From the NCBI GenBank assembly GCA_003963305.1, contig RXJR01000011.1, positions 79,152 to 143,151 on the forward strand: a stretch of 64,000 nt of DNA, read 5' to 3'. The position numbers and the translations under genes were made by a program. The DNA is from Candidatus Melainabacteria bacterium (GTDB lineage Bacteria > Cyanobacteriota > Vampirovibrionia > Obscuribacterales > Obscuribacteraceae). Below the pieces are notes generated by a model. It ran no database searches. It worked only from the letters and a program-made list of their open reading frames with translations, and had not been told where the DNA came from. Each line of letters begins with the position of its first letter. The stretch's first letter is position 1. Shown here piece by piece: positions 35,863-44,912 of the stretch.

Positions 35863-36171
35863 ATGCTCAAAGATGCTCCACATTGCGGAAATCACCATAT
35901 TTGGTGCATTCATTCATCCATCAGCCTCGCAGAATTCGCGCCAGAAGAGCTCCACTTCATTAACACACAACTGATGGATACGCGTCTGATTGCTAATGTT
36001 CAGAGCTGGTGCAAGGTGCGTAAACTTCGCTCACTCGGGGTCAGCGAAATAGATGAACAAAAGTTTGCACAGCTAGTTCAGCACAGGTACATTAATCAGC
36101 ATGGTTGCTCTAGCTGTAAAAAAAGCGTCGCTCAAAAGACGCCGAGCCTGGCAAAGTGCAGAACTCGCTAA
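35863..36171 (+). CDS. Possible Cys/His-rich small protein, 102 residues
   Basis: The only protein-like frame in the ~890-base gap 35636-36528. It has paired Cys and His residues (HCGNHHIWCIHS early, HGCSSCKKS late) that could bind a metal. The ribosome site is poor. The rest of the gap shows only a short CTGG-AAAAA-CCAG hairpin near 36365-36377. Treat as doubtful. Confidence 0.35.
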   Translation: MLKDAPHCGNHHIWCIHSSISLAEFAPEELHFINTQLMDTRLIANVQSWCKVRKLRSLGVSEIDEQKFAQLVQHRYINQHGCSSCKKSVAQKTPSLAKCRTR

Positions 36172-36528
36172 TTCACAGCGCAAAGCAGTCTTCAGACACC
36201 TTGATTTCATGCCAGAATTAAACGTAGTTTGCAAACACAATCCTCTCCTCATTTTCAGAGCGAACCCGCACAGTAATCTCACCACTATCAAGCCAACAAT
36301 ATGAATTCAACGACCGCTGAACTGAGGTTGTTGAATTGTGCCGGGGTGAAGCTCACTCCTTAATCTGGAAAAACCAGGTTAGTCGCACCTCGATAACATC
36401 CACGAATTTCTTTTCGCACGTGCAGCACGAACATCTCCCCGGTGTTCGCGCTGCTATTTCGTTTCGACCGCCGATCAGGCAGGTCACAAATTCATTCTGC
36501 TGACAACAGCCAAACAGAAAGGTTTCAA

Positions 36529-38109
36529 ATGAACATCAAGACCGAAACGAATGGGATTGGGTCAGGGAGCTTCGTCACGCCGGGTCTAGACAACCTGCCG
36601 AATGGGATCCTCAAGTACCGTTACGACCGGAGCAATGTGACTGCTTCGCATGTCCATATAGGATTGGGATCGTTTGCGCTTGCTCACATCGCCGCTATCG
36701 CTGATAAGTACATGTCTGAAACTGGAAATCTCGATTGGGGGATCATCGGGGTCGCGATGCACAATCGTGGCACCATAGATGGACTCAAGAAAGCACAGAA
36801 TCGGATCGTTCTCGTTCAAAGGGAAAATGAAACCGAGACCGTTTCTGTGCTTGGTTCGCTACTGGAGACAATATTCGTGCCGGACGATCCAGCACTGCTT
36901 ATCAAAACCATAGCCAGGCCCATGACCAAACTGTTGACGTTCACAGTCACATCCAGCGGACACTACATGCGCGATCAAACGGGAACGCTGAATATGACAG
37001 CCACTGAAATCGTGCATGACCTTGATTATCGAGGTGATCCGAGTGATTCTCCCAAAACGATCTATTGGGTGATTGCAAAAGCACTGGAAGAGCGAATGAA
37101 ACTAGAGGATCAAAGTGGCGTTCCGCTGCCTCTAACGGTCCTTTCGCTCGACAACATTCCCACCAATTCGAAGGCTCTGAAGAAAGCCGCAATACAGTAC
37201 ATCAGAGCCAGTTACGAAAACCCGCACAAATTGCTCGAATGGATTGAAAATCGAGTCGACTTTCGGGTCACCGTAGTGGATCGGATTACGCCCAAGGATA
37301 CAGTCGAGTTTCACGATGAATTTGTAGCCCAGTACGGATTCGACCCAACGGTACTGATTGCGACCGAAAAGAAGTGGCAACTCGCCGTTGAGAAAGGTCG
37401 CTTCTGGGTTCCAGAATGGACAAAGATAGGAGTAAAGGAAGTTGAGGACATCCAGAAGATCTGGCAAGCAAAGTTCTTCGGGCTCAATGCAGCCCACCAG
37501 ATTCTAGGAACCTTTGGACTTCGGCTCGGACTGCAATTCATTCACGAAGCGATGGAAATACCGGAACTGGCAGAACTGGTCGCTCTTTTCCACCGCGAGC
37601 TAGGGACTTTCCTCGGATACGATGTGATGAAAGAGTACGGAGAAACCGTTCGCAGCCGATTCGCCGATCGGGCACTCAAGGACCAAAACCGGCGCGTAGT
37701 CAAGGACGCACGGAAGAAAGCATCGGAGCGAGTTGCCTACGCGTTCGAGATGGTGCTCGAAAACAGCAATGGTGCTATCTTAGCTCGGGCGGCAACGTTT
37801 ACTTTCGCTGGCTGGTTATTGAACATCGACTGCGTCGATGAGCGAGGAATCGAGTTTGTACAAGACGATCCAGATCTGGTGCGCCTCAAAGAAATCTCTG
37901 ACGACATCGCACAGTGGCTGCGCGGAGAGCAAGAGGACCGTGGAGTCGCGCACATTCTTCGTCACATCGGTGAACTATTCGGTGACAACCGCATGATCAT
38001 GCTTGCCAGCAAAAGCAGCTTCGTACAAGAATTGGCATGGTCGCTCAGAGAACTAGCGGCGTCCGGAACTATTGTCGCAACGCGAAAGCTGCTCAGCAGC
38101 TCACGCTAA
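36529..38109 (+). CDS. Mannitol dehydrogenase family oxidoreductase
   Basis: Polyol-specific long-chain dehydrogenase, 526 residues. The N-terminal Rossmann part has VHIGLGSFALAH and LDWGIIGVAMHNRGT; the typical LTVLSLDNIPTNSKAL and TVVDRITPKDT follow. The catalytic pattern K-x4-N-x2-H is seen at K315, N320 and H323. Members oxidise or reduce mannitol, mannitol-1-phosphate, fructuronate or tagaturonate; which applies cannot be told. ATG 36529 (MNIKTETNG) is preferred over a start at 36442, whose extra residues look non-coding. A HAD phosphatase gene follows. Confidence 0.88.
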   Translation: MNIKTETNGIGSGSFVTPGLDNLPNGILKYRYDRSNVTASHVHIGLGSFALAHIAAIADKYMSETGNLDWGIIGVAMHNRGTIDGLKKAQNRIVLVQRENETETVSVLGSLLETIFVPDDPALLIKTIARPMTKLLTFTVTSSGHYMRDQTGTLNMTATEIVHDLDYRGDPSDSPKTIYWVIAKALEERMKLEDQSGVPLPLTVLSLDNIPTNSKALKKAAIQYIRASYENPHKLLEWIENRVDFRVTVVDRITPKDTVEFHDEFVAQYGFDPTVLIATEKKWQLAVEKGRFWVPEWTKIGVKEVEDIQKIWQAKFFGLNAAHQILGTFGLRLGLQFIHEAMEIPELAELVALFHRELGTFLGYDVMKEYGETVRSRFADRALKDQNRRVVKDARKKASERVAYAFEMVLENSNGAILARAATFTFAGWLLNIDCVDERGIEFVQDDPDLVRLKEISDDIAQWLRGEQEDRGVAHILRHIGELFGDNRMIMLASKSSFVQELAWSLRELAASGTIVATRKLLSSSR

Positions 38110-38115
38110 ACCTAC

Positions 38116-38148
38116 CTCCCCGAGGACAGATATAACTGCCTCGGGGGG
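38116..38148 (+). terminator. Strong hairpin between the dehydrogenase and HAD genes
   Basis: CTCCCCGAGG pairs with CCTCGGGGGG (10 bp, one G-U), with CAG/CTG pairing inside around ATATAA. It is 7 bases after the dehydrogenase stop. There is no T run, so some readthrough to the HAD gene is likely. Confidence 0.65.
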
Positions 38149-38201
38149 ATCCAACTCGATGTATTACTCCCGTAAAAGAAACGTAGCAAAGGAATCCTGT
38201 A

Positions 38202-39068
38202 ATGATTACACAACAAGAACGAGAGAAACTGGCTCTGGCAATGTCCCAGAGCGGAACAGGCGATCTTGATCGAGTTCTCGCATTCGCAGATCAGGCAATC
38301 GTGCCTGTTGAAAATATCCTCCAGCTCATTCAAGTGCGAGCAACACACCCGGCGCAAATCTGGGACATGGACGGAACGCTAGCGGACTCCGAGCCGGTAG
38401 CATTTTCGGCTTGCGCGGCGGTGATGAATCGTCTGGGCAAGCGAAAAGGACATGATTTTGGGTTCACCGGTCCGTCTTTGCTCGAGAAATATGTAGGACG
38501 ATCATTCTCGGCTATGGTCAGAGAGCTTCAAATGATCTACAACTTCGATATCAGCGAATCCGAACTTCGATACTATGCCGACATGGAAAAACGGATGGTC
38601 ATGAATCACTTCAGAAATTGCGGACTAGGTGCTACCCCCGGCAGCAAGGATCTGGTCCAGATAAGCATCGCTGTAGGTTTCCGCATTGCCATTGCCAGCA
38701 GCAGCACACTACCTCGCATCCTGCTATGCAAGAGATTGCTGGGCTTGGACTGCATCTCGGACACGCTATGCTTTAGCGGCACTGATATGGGGAAATCAAA
38801 ACCGGCACCAGATGTCTATTTGAAAGCCGCTGCTGCCTTAGATGCCGCACCAGACCAATGCATCTCCTTCGAAGACGAAGAACCCGGTGTGCAAGCAGCT
38901 CATGCTGCAGGAATCGGTATGAAGCTAGGCATTATCGTCCTTACACCTCCAGCTCGGAGAACCGACCATATAAATCGGCTGCGCGTGAAAAATGTGGATG
39001 CAGTAGCAGAAGACTTCAGGGAGATGCCGGCTCTGATGTATCGACTCTCGCAAAACTCAGTCTTGTAA
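38202..39068 (+). CDS. HAD-superfamily phosphatase/phosphoglucomutase-like protein
   Basis: 288 residues. The first ~50 are an unrecognised helical lead. Motif I is WDMDGTLADSE (D55 and D57), motif II ASSST, motif III lysine in GKSKPAPDVYLKA and motif IV SFEDEEPGVQAA, with a helical cap between: a beta-phosphoglucomutase-like HAD enzyme acting on a sugar phosphate. AAAGGAA precedes the ATG. Next to a mannitol-dehydrogenase-family gene, mannitol-1-phosphate is an attractive substrate; in Acinetobacter MtlD the two activities are joined in one protein. That assignment is inference. Confidence 0.85.
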   Translation: MITQQEREKLALAMSQSGTGDLDRVLAFADQAIVPVENILQLIQVRATHPAQIWDMDGTLADSEPVAFSACAAVMNRLGKRKGHDFGFTGPSLLEKYVGRSFSAMVRELQMIYNFDISESELRYYADMEKRMVMNHFRNCGLGATPGSKDLVQISIAVGFRIAIASSSTLPRILLCKRLLGLDCISDTLCFSGTDMGKSKPAPDVYLKAAAALDAAPDQCISFEDEEPGVQAAHAAGIGMKLGIIVLTPPARRTDHINRLRVKNVDAVAEDFREMPALMYRLSQNSVL

Positions 39069-39085
39069 TTGAGTTGAATAAATCA

Positions 39086-39116
39086 AGGAAACCGTGGGCG
39101 AGCCACGTTTTCCTTG
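39086..39116 (+). terminator. Hairpin after the HAD gene
   Basis: AAGGAAA-c-CGTGG pairs with CCACG-t-TTTCCTT around GCGAG. It lies 18 bases past the stop; the right arm is T-rich. Confidence 0.65.
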
Positions 39117-39257
39117 CAAACGTAATAGCCGAAAAGAACTTTTTACGCTTACTTGCACAACAAAAGAAAGAAGAGGAAGAAACAATTCAAATCCAAAAAA
39201 ACAAACTTCGGTGTTAGCGTGTCAAAGAGCTCGAAAAAATTAGAGCCCTGAAACGAA

Positions 39258-39297
39258 AGAGACCCTGGCGAAACTTGCCCAGAGTCTCTCGCGTTTT
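39258..39297 (+). terminator. Terminator with T5 run between convergent genes
   Basis: AGAGACCCTGG pairs with CCAGAGTCTCT (one mismatch) around a short loop and is followed by CGCGTTTTT. It lies between the HAD gene and the - strand gene at 39324. Confidence 0.7.
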
Positions 39298-39323
39298 TAC
39301 TGCTCACACTCCAGCAGCCCCAG

Positions 39324-39644
39324 CTAGTAGGAGTATGTAGGTAGTTTTGCCCGCTTCCGTGGTACGCGCGGCTGCGCCGCAACGACGAGAAAATCGTCGG
39401 GGTGCAAGCCCAGAGCGCGGGCATACTCAAAGAAAGCTCCTACAGCGACATTCGGCACAGTTATCTCGTCTCCGCCAAGCTTATGGCGATAAGTCACTGT
39501 ATCAGAAAGATCCGTGCCGAACACCTCGAAACTGTTGGACAGTTCACCAATTGCCATGAAGTGTCCTAGCGGCAGATGAGCCGTGTCCACTTCACGAAAA
39601 GAATGATCCAATGGTGCATCTGCCCGTTCAATACGATCGCTCAT
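39324..39644 (-). CDS. Hypothetical protein, 106 residues
   Basis: Not recognised. The middle has TVTYRHKLGGDEITVPNVAVGAFFEYARALGLHPDDF, here quoted in pieces as TVTYRHKLGGDEITVP and VGAFFEYARALGLHPDDF, which could be a small DNA- or protein-binding domain; the C-terminus is basic (VPRKRAKLP). AAAGGA precedes the ATG at good spacing, which supports it being real. Confidence 0.6.
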   Translation of the reverse strand: MSDRIERADAPLDHSFREVDTAHLPLGHFMAIGELSNSFEVFGTDLSDTVTYRHKLGGDEITVPNVAVGAFFEYARALGLHPDDFLVVAAQPRVPRKRAKLPTYSY

Positions 39645-40196
39645 GATAATTGTCCTTTCTACAGTTATGTTGTGCCATCACAATCGGGAATCCTCACTAG
39701 CGAACATTTTCGCTCTACCATCATGAATCTCCTTTCTGATCAAACGAACACTGTTGTCACGTTCCTCCTCTCTCAGCACTACAAAAGATCCAGGAAAACG
39801 AAGCAGCTTAGTTCATAGGGAACGTGAGCTACTTCGTCAGTAAAGCGAACCTCTGTTGCCCAGGGAACAACATGCAGAACGCAGTAAGCGTCAATCAAAC
39901 AGCCGATGTCTAACTCGTGTGAATACTCTTTAGCTAATTCCGAAACTCAACTTGCTCAAATATGTCACCGTCAACTTATCAAAAATAACTACGCTATTTA
40001 AACGGTTTTGCACCTTCAATCTCATGGACAGATGAATGAATCACAAAATTAACGTCGTCATTAGATAGCGGTGACATACAAAGCATTAGTCAGCTCGTTT
40101 AAGTCAAAAAATGAATTGCCGATCTGATAGCTGCGTGACAAGAGACGATTGACCCCCAATCAGCCCAAATTAACAATATGCCAGTGCGTATCTTGA
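39645..40196. other. Gene-free region with one hairpin
   Basis: About 550 bases without a supported gene. It contains a hairpin at 39798-39837 (ACGAAG-c-AGCT pairing with AGCT-a-CTTCGT, with a shorter GTTC/GAAC pair inside). The rest is A/T-rich, with nothing I can name. Confidence 0.5.
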
Positions 40197-41288
40197 TCAC
40201 TCGGCTTCAGAAAATTCCCTCGCCTGAAGAGGATGCAAAATTGACTGACCCGGGTCCTTGTGCGCAACGCCATCGTTGTATATTTGTCCACCCGGCAAGT
40301 CAACCGCTATAACATTGTTGCTCCCATCACTAGCATGCTGCAGCGAGATTTTAGGTAATTCACTTCCGGCTTTAGCGGCGTCTTCACTTAGCCTGCTACA
40401 AAGTTCGTTGAAATCCGCATCGGACATGTGTTTTTTCAATGAATACAATTCTCGACCGGCCTCATACCAATCCCCCTTCCTCAGCGCAGACTCTACGGTG
40501 CTGACATCGTATTTAGTAACTAGCTTGCCGGTTGTTGAATCGACTCTAAAATAATCACTCGAAGAACCGTCGTATGGCACTGTATTCGCCTTACCTTCGG
40601 GGTCCGTGTAAGTAACGAGAAAGCCCTTATCGGTGGGAGTAACATCAAAACTTCCACCATATTGACCATCTGGTGTGCATCCATTGCCCAAATTAATCAA
40701 ACCAAATTTCCTGATAGTGGAGCCGACACTGTTTTGCAACGCCGCTCTCTCATCTTCAGAGAGAGCGGGATTTTCCCGTACACCAACAAGGGTCTGATAG
40801 ACGATTGTAAGCATCTGATTGATCTGTCCTTTATCAAAACCGGTCATCTTAAAAAGTTCAAGAGTCTCCATCTGCGCTCTGTGTATACTTTCGTCCGTCC
40901 CGAGTAATAGATCATCAGCAATCTTCTGCGCGTTTTGCCTCATTAGTGCGTCGTTCATTTGGAGACGAGCCTGAGCATCACCGTGATCATTCACGGTGTC
41001 CTTGCCGTCGCTCGTAGTTACCGTTTCCCGATTAATATCTCCGCCAGAACCGAACTGCAGACTAAAGTCATTTAGCATCCGACTGACATCAATAGCAGTG
41101 GCACGCAAAAAGGGGGTAACCTGGCTAGAGCTGTCCAATCCCGCATTAGTTTGATGCTCTCGCAGCAGAGTGAATGCCTCCAAGTGCAGGGAAGACAAAG
41201 CTGAACGCGAGTCAGAATTGTCAATCCTCTTATCCAAATCAGAGGTATGTAGCTTCTCATTCCGGTTAACGATTTCCTCAAACGGCAT
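40197..41288 (-). CDS. Hypothetical protein, 363 residues
   Basis: Not recognised; no signal peptide or membrane helix. The first ~220 residues look helical (SALSSLHLEAFTLLREH, MLTIVYQTLVGV); the rest is strand-rich, with GFLVTYTDPEGKANTVPYD and a YFRVDSTTGKLVTKYD segment that recalls the repeat proteins elsewhere in the window. I chose ATG 41288 (MPFEEIVN), which has GGGGTAAT upstream, over a longer form from 41348. Confidence 0.62.
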   Translation of the reverse strand: MPFEEIVNRNEKLHTSDLDKRIDNSDSRSALSSLHLEAFTLLREHQTNAGLDSSSQVTPFLRATAIDVSRMLNDFSLQFGSGGDINRETVTTSDGKDTVNDHGDAQARLQMNDALMRQNAQKIADDLLLGTDESIHRAQMETLELFKMTGFDKGQINQMLTIVYQTLVGVRENPALSEDERAALQNSVGSTIRKFGLINLGNGCTPDGQYGGSFDVTPTDKGFLVTYTDPEGKANTVPYDGSSSDYFRVDSTTGKLVTKYDVSTVESALRKGDWYEAGRELYSLKKHMSDADFNELCSRLSEDAAKAGSELPKISLQHASDGSNNVIAVDLPGGQIYNDGVAHKDPGQSILHPLQAREFSEAE

Positions 41289-41473
41289 GATTATTACCCC
41301 GAAGTCATTTTTGTAGTTAACTAGCATTAGTTCAACTCTGTCAAACAAACGTGGAAGAGTTGTGGAAGCCAGTCAGCACAAACACAAAATCGAAACTACT
41401 ATGTTTCTGTCAAAGAAATTCCACAACTTTTATACTTGCAATTTATACACTCCACTCCGTAAGACAACCAAAT

Positions 41474-42085
41474 ATGGTGGCTCAGACATCAGACAACACT
41501 TGCGTGGACAGAGATATGGAATTTGGCGGAATTTGGAACACATATGTTGAACTCAGCACGACTGCGTTCGAAAACGGACATTACGATGTAGCAGAAACAA
41601 TGTTGCGAGCGGCCTACAGACAGGCCCCGCGAGACATGGACGGTGGGCACACACGCATGGCAATAGTCCTGGAGAATTTGGCGGAAGTATTCGTCAAACA
41701 GAAAAGATACGGAAAAGCTGAGCGTGTATACCGTCGGGCACTCGGCATGAATGAAAGGGCTAGAGTTCGTGGTGCACGAAATGCGGCACGTATATGCTTC
41801 AAACTAGCCTACCTCTGCTTGTTAAGCGAACGACTGGGAATGTTTGACAAGTGGTATCAAAAGTCCATGGAAATCTGCAAAGTTGCTACGGACATTCCAC
41901 TGGAAGAGCAGGCAACTCACATGCTAAAGCTTGTGCAATATTTGCATAGGCAAAAGAATCATGAGCTCGGTTGGTCGATATACAAGCAAGTACTGGCGAT
42001 GAGGCAAGATATGCAACCTCCAGGCGCCGTCGAAGCAATCGTAAATGCAGCCAAGATGACAGTGCCGAGCAACGTCAATTTATAA
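41474..42085 (+). CDS. Tetratricopeptide-repeat protein, 203 residues
   Basis: Helical repeats of about 42 residues fit TPRs: FENGHYDVAETMLRAAYRQ, LAEVFVKQKRYGKAERVYR followed by RALGM, and LAYLCLLSERLGMFDKWYQ. TPRs mediate protein contacts; partners are unknown. Start ATG 41474 (MVAQTSDN) is chosen because the upstream extension to 41351 looks non-coding; the ribosome site is weak. A hairpin (AAGACCGA at 42084-42091, complement 42115-42122) overlaps and follows the stop. Confidence 0.68.
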   Translation: MVAQTSDNTCVDRDMEFGGIWNTYVELSTTAFENGHYDVAETMLRAAYRQAPRDMDGGHTRMAIVLENLAEVFVKQKRYGKAERVYRRALGMNERARVRGARNAARICFKLAYLCLLSERLGMFDKWYQKSMEICKVATDIPLEEQATHMLKLVQYLHRQKNHELGWSIYKQVLAMRQDMQPPGAVEAIVNAAKMTVPSNVNL

Positions 42086-42248
42086 GACCGAAGTGGCACA
42101 ACATGGCTTAGAGCTCGGTCTTAACAGTAGCTTCTGTAGCGCGCCCCACGTCATGAATATTGAGAGATCAGGTCTTCAAATGCGAACGACTATGACCAGC
42201 GTAAAAGCTGAACAAAGTTCTCGACCAGTTCGAATTTGTCATCCCTGG

Positions 42249-43733
42249 TTAATGTGGAATTGAATTTTGCCAGCCGACTTCAGTTGGTTCGCTTATCAAA
42301 ACACCATTAAGAACGTCAGTTCGAAAAGCCGGATTGTCCAGGAGTGGATTCTCATTCAGTTTACTCATGCCGGCGTAGATCGAATTCAGCGCACTGGAAA
42401 TATCTGCTTGCGCGAAAGAGGCCGCCGGCGTGCCAAAAACGTTCAATCTCCCAAAAGCTTCGAGCAGCTGTCCAATCAGAGAATATGGATTAACAGAAGG
42501 ATTGTACTGAAATTCGCTCACTATCGAAGCTGCGAGCGCTTTCGCCGCCGCAATCTGTTGATCTTCAGTCGCCTTATCTACGCCACCCCTCGTCAAACCG
42601 GAAGTTGACATCAGCAGACCAAAAGCCGTACCATCAGTAGGACGATCCACGTGGAAGACAAAATCCGGTGCATCTGGCGTGCCACCAATTGCGACATCTC
42701 CACTATCAAAATCATAAGTGATAGGAACCCCACCTTCAGTCGAGAGTGTTGCAGATGGTGCGGCAGAACCGTCTGCCGACCCTAAAACTAGAGACAGCGG
42801 CATCACAGGATTACCGACTAACTGTCCAAGCAACTTGTACTGAGCCATTAATACTGCTGCAGTCAATCGCGAATCGTAAAAATCATCATACAAATTTTTC
42901 TTTGTATATAAATGATTATCCTGCACATTCATGGCAATCATATGCTGCATCAACAGATCAAATTTCGCAACGTCGGCTGCATCGCGAAGATGCAAAACGG
43001 CTGGCGGGAAACTGGGATCATCAGAGTCCAAAATAACGTCGAACCCAGAACCGTTTTCAATCAATTTAACAGTTTGTGGTGGCTCGCCCTTGGTCGTAAT
43101 CGTAAGAATCTTTTGCTTGTCCGGTCCATTCATAGTGAAGCTGTATTGACTAGTGAAACCATGAACCTCACCACTCTCCATTTTGGTTACGACAGTATGG
43201 GTTCCATCAGCAGCGACGGTGGCAATAGTCTCTATATGAGTGCTTTTGTCAAAGACGTACCTTTCACCATGCGGCCCGGACGTATACTCACAATCTCCTT
43301 CAGTGAAAGAGAACTGTTTATTAAGATCAGATGGATGCGATGCCAGATAGGATTCAAACGCTCGATTCATACCGTCAAGAGTGTTTTGCGTCTCGCAGTC
43401 GACTACGGTCGTTAACCTGATAGAGGGATCCAAATGATTGCTGAACAGCGTGGAAATTCCATCGCCTAATGTCGGCAAAAATTCAATAAACTGCTCGGCT
43501 TCGTTGATCAGAGCTTGCGCGAAACCCTTTACAGAAGTATCACTCCCGCTTTTCTCTACAGCGTCATTTCGAAGCATAGTTGAAGCAGTAAGGATACCCT
43601 CACCAACCAACTTTGCAATTAAACCAACTCGCTGTTCACCAGAAGTGGTGCTAGCGATCTCACCAATTGTAGGAACCTTGTAGTGATCAGCAGAGACTGC
43701 GACATCGGCCAACTGTTCCATCCGAGTGATCAT
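42249..43733 (-). CDS. Hypothetical protein, 494 residues
   Basis: Not recognised. A helical N-terminal ~110 residues (LIAKLVGEGILTASTML, GFAQALINEAEQFIEFL), then a strand-rich part with VAADGTHTVVTKMESGEV and QYSFTMNGPDKQKILTI, then a C-terminal region with another DG-type turn set (YDFDSGDVAIGGTPDAPDF). No signal peptide. GGAGAAC precedes the ATG. Style is like the large proteins downstream, so it may belong to the same set. Confidence 0.6.
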   Translation of the reverse strand: MITRMEQLADVAVSADHYKVPTIGEIASTTSGEQRVGLIAKLVGEGILTASTMLRNDAVEKSGSDTSVKGFAQALINEAEQFIEFLPTLGDGISTLFSNHLDPSIRLTTVVDCETQNTLDGMNRAFESYLASHPSDLNKQFSFTEGDCEYTSGPHGERYVFDKSTHIETIATVAADGTHTVVTKMESGEVHGFTSQYSFTMNGPDKQKILTITTKGEPPQTVKLIENGSGFDVILDSDDPSFPPAVLHLRDAADVAKFDLLMQHMIAMNVQDNHLYTKKNLYDDFYDSRLTAAVLMAQYKLLGQLVGNPVMPLSLVLGSADGSAAPSATLSTEGGVPITYDFDSGDVAIGGTPDAPDFVFHVDRPTDGTAFGLLMSTSGLTRGGVDKATEDQQIAAAKALAASIVSEFQYNPSVNPYSLIGQLLEAFGRLNVFGTPAASFAQADISSALNSIYAGMSKLNENPLLDNPAFRTDVLNGVLISEPTEVGWQNSIPH

Positions 43734-43860
43734 AAGGTGTTCTCCGAACCTTGGCGCAAGCCTGATAGTTATGCATTCAAGTTTTCGGATTTTAAGAAGA
43801 GTTTATGGAAAAGTTGTATATTCGTCAGAGCGAATTCAAAGAATCAGGCAAAGAAATTCG

Positions 43861-44355
43861 CTAGTACCTGAAACCAGATTTCGCATTGAGAATATCGATG
43901 GAAAGTTGAAACGCAGAGAAATACGAAGCCCACTGCTCATCGCGCAGTTCCTCATTCAGCAGTTTGTTCGTAATCTCACGATAACGCTGCTCGACAATCG
44001 CTATCGTAGTTGGCGGAAGCTGCCCCTGCCACATCTTTTTACTCAGCTCAGAAAATAGCATCTCGATTCTTTCTCGATTCGCCAGCCGCTCTCGACTTAT
44101 TTCGTTAACACGCCTGGAGACTGGGTTCGTCAAACTCAAACCCAGCTCAAAACTTGCGAGATCGCGCTCGCAATCAATTAAACTTATTAGTTGTTGTGCA
44201 TAATCCTCAATAATCTCGTCGAAATCAGGATCAAAACTCAATGCCGATCGAGAACATTTCATGCTCTCTCCGTGTTGCGCAGAATCCGACAAGAAGCCAG
44301 TCTCTGAGTCAGGTAGAGGTGGTTCGCCTTCAGTTTTTGTGTTCCGTTCTTCCAT
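43861..44355 (-). CDS. Hypothetical acidic helical protein, 164 residues
   Basis: Not recognised. The first ~45 residues are probably disordered; the rest is strongly helical and charged (IIEDYAQQLISLIDCERD, ISRERLANRERIEMLFSEL, IVEQRYREITNKLLNEEL). Size and acidity would suit a chaperone or adaptor for a secreted partner, but that is a guess. It is divergent from the lysozyme/C39 gene. Confidence 0.6.
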   Translation of the reverse strand: MEERNTKTEGEPPLPDSETGFLSDSAQHGESMKCSRSALSFDPDFDEIIEDYAQQLISLIDCERDLASFELGLSLTNPVSRRVNEISRERLANRERIEMLFSELSKKMWQGQLPPTTIAIVEQRYREITNKLLNEELRDEQWASYFSAFQLSIDILNAKSGFRY

Positions 44356-44912
44356 AATTCATATCTCTTTGGTCCAGCTGCATCGTCGCAAGTCAATCTC
44401 GCAGAATAATTCCTTAACACTAAATAGAACATCAAAATTCAACATGCGCAACTGATAACGTTTTCAAAAAAAGTACTGACGCAGCATTGCTAACTTAATT
44501 CGTTCAGCGATTCCGCGAACATTCCAGATCAGCGTCAATTCTCATTACATCTGGTACCAGAGCCAATATGCTGGCAACATTAGCTGTGCCTTCGAGAGCG
44601 AATAATGTCAGATGAATGACAAAAGCTGCTCGACACGGCGCTAACTAGCACAACCACAGTTATTAAAACCCCTGGATTCAACCATCTTAACGCAAGCCGC
44701 GCTACCACAAAATCCATTTCGAATTTACGTGGACGTCACAGAGACACGCATTTATTTCTAGAGCAAACTGTGTTCGATGAAATCAAATTCGATGTCACCA
44801 ATCCGAGTCGTGCGGCACAAACCGGAATCTATGAAGTTCGCATCCACGTTCACTCGGGACTATCAATAACGCAAGCCACACAAACTTCTTTTCAAAATCC
44901 GAGGACTCACAC
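44356..44912. other. Divergent intergenic region
   Basis: 557 bases between the genes at 44355 (-) and 44913 (+). One frame is open for about 98 codons up to an ATGA overlap with the 44913 start, but it has no ATG and no ribosome site, so I do not call it. No clear promoter or hairpin seen. Confidence 0.4.
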
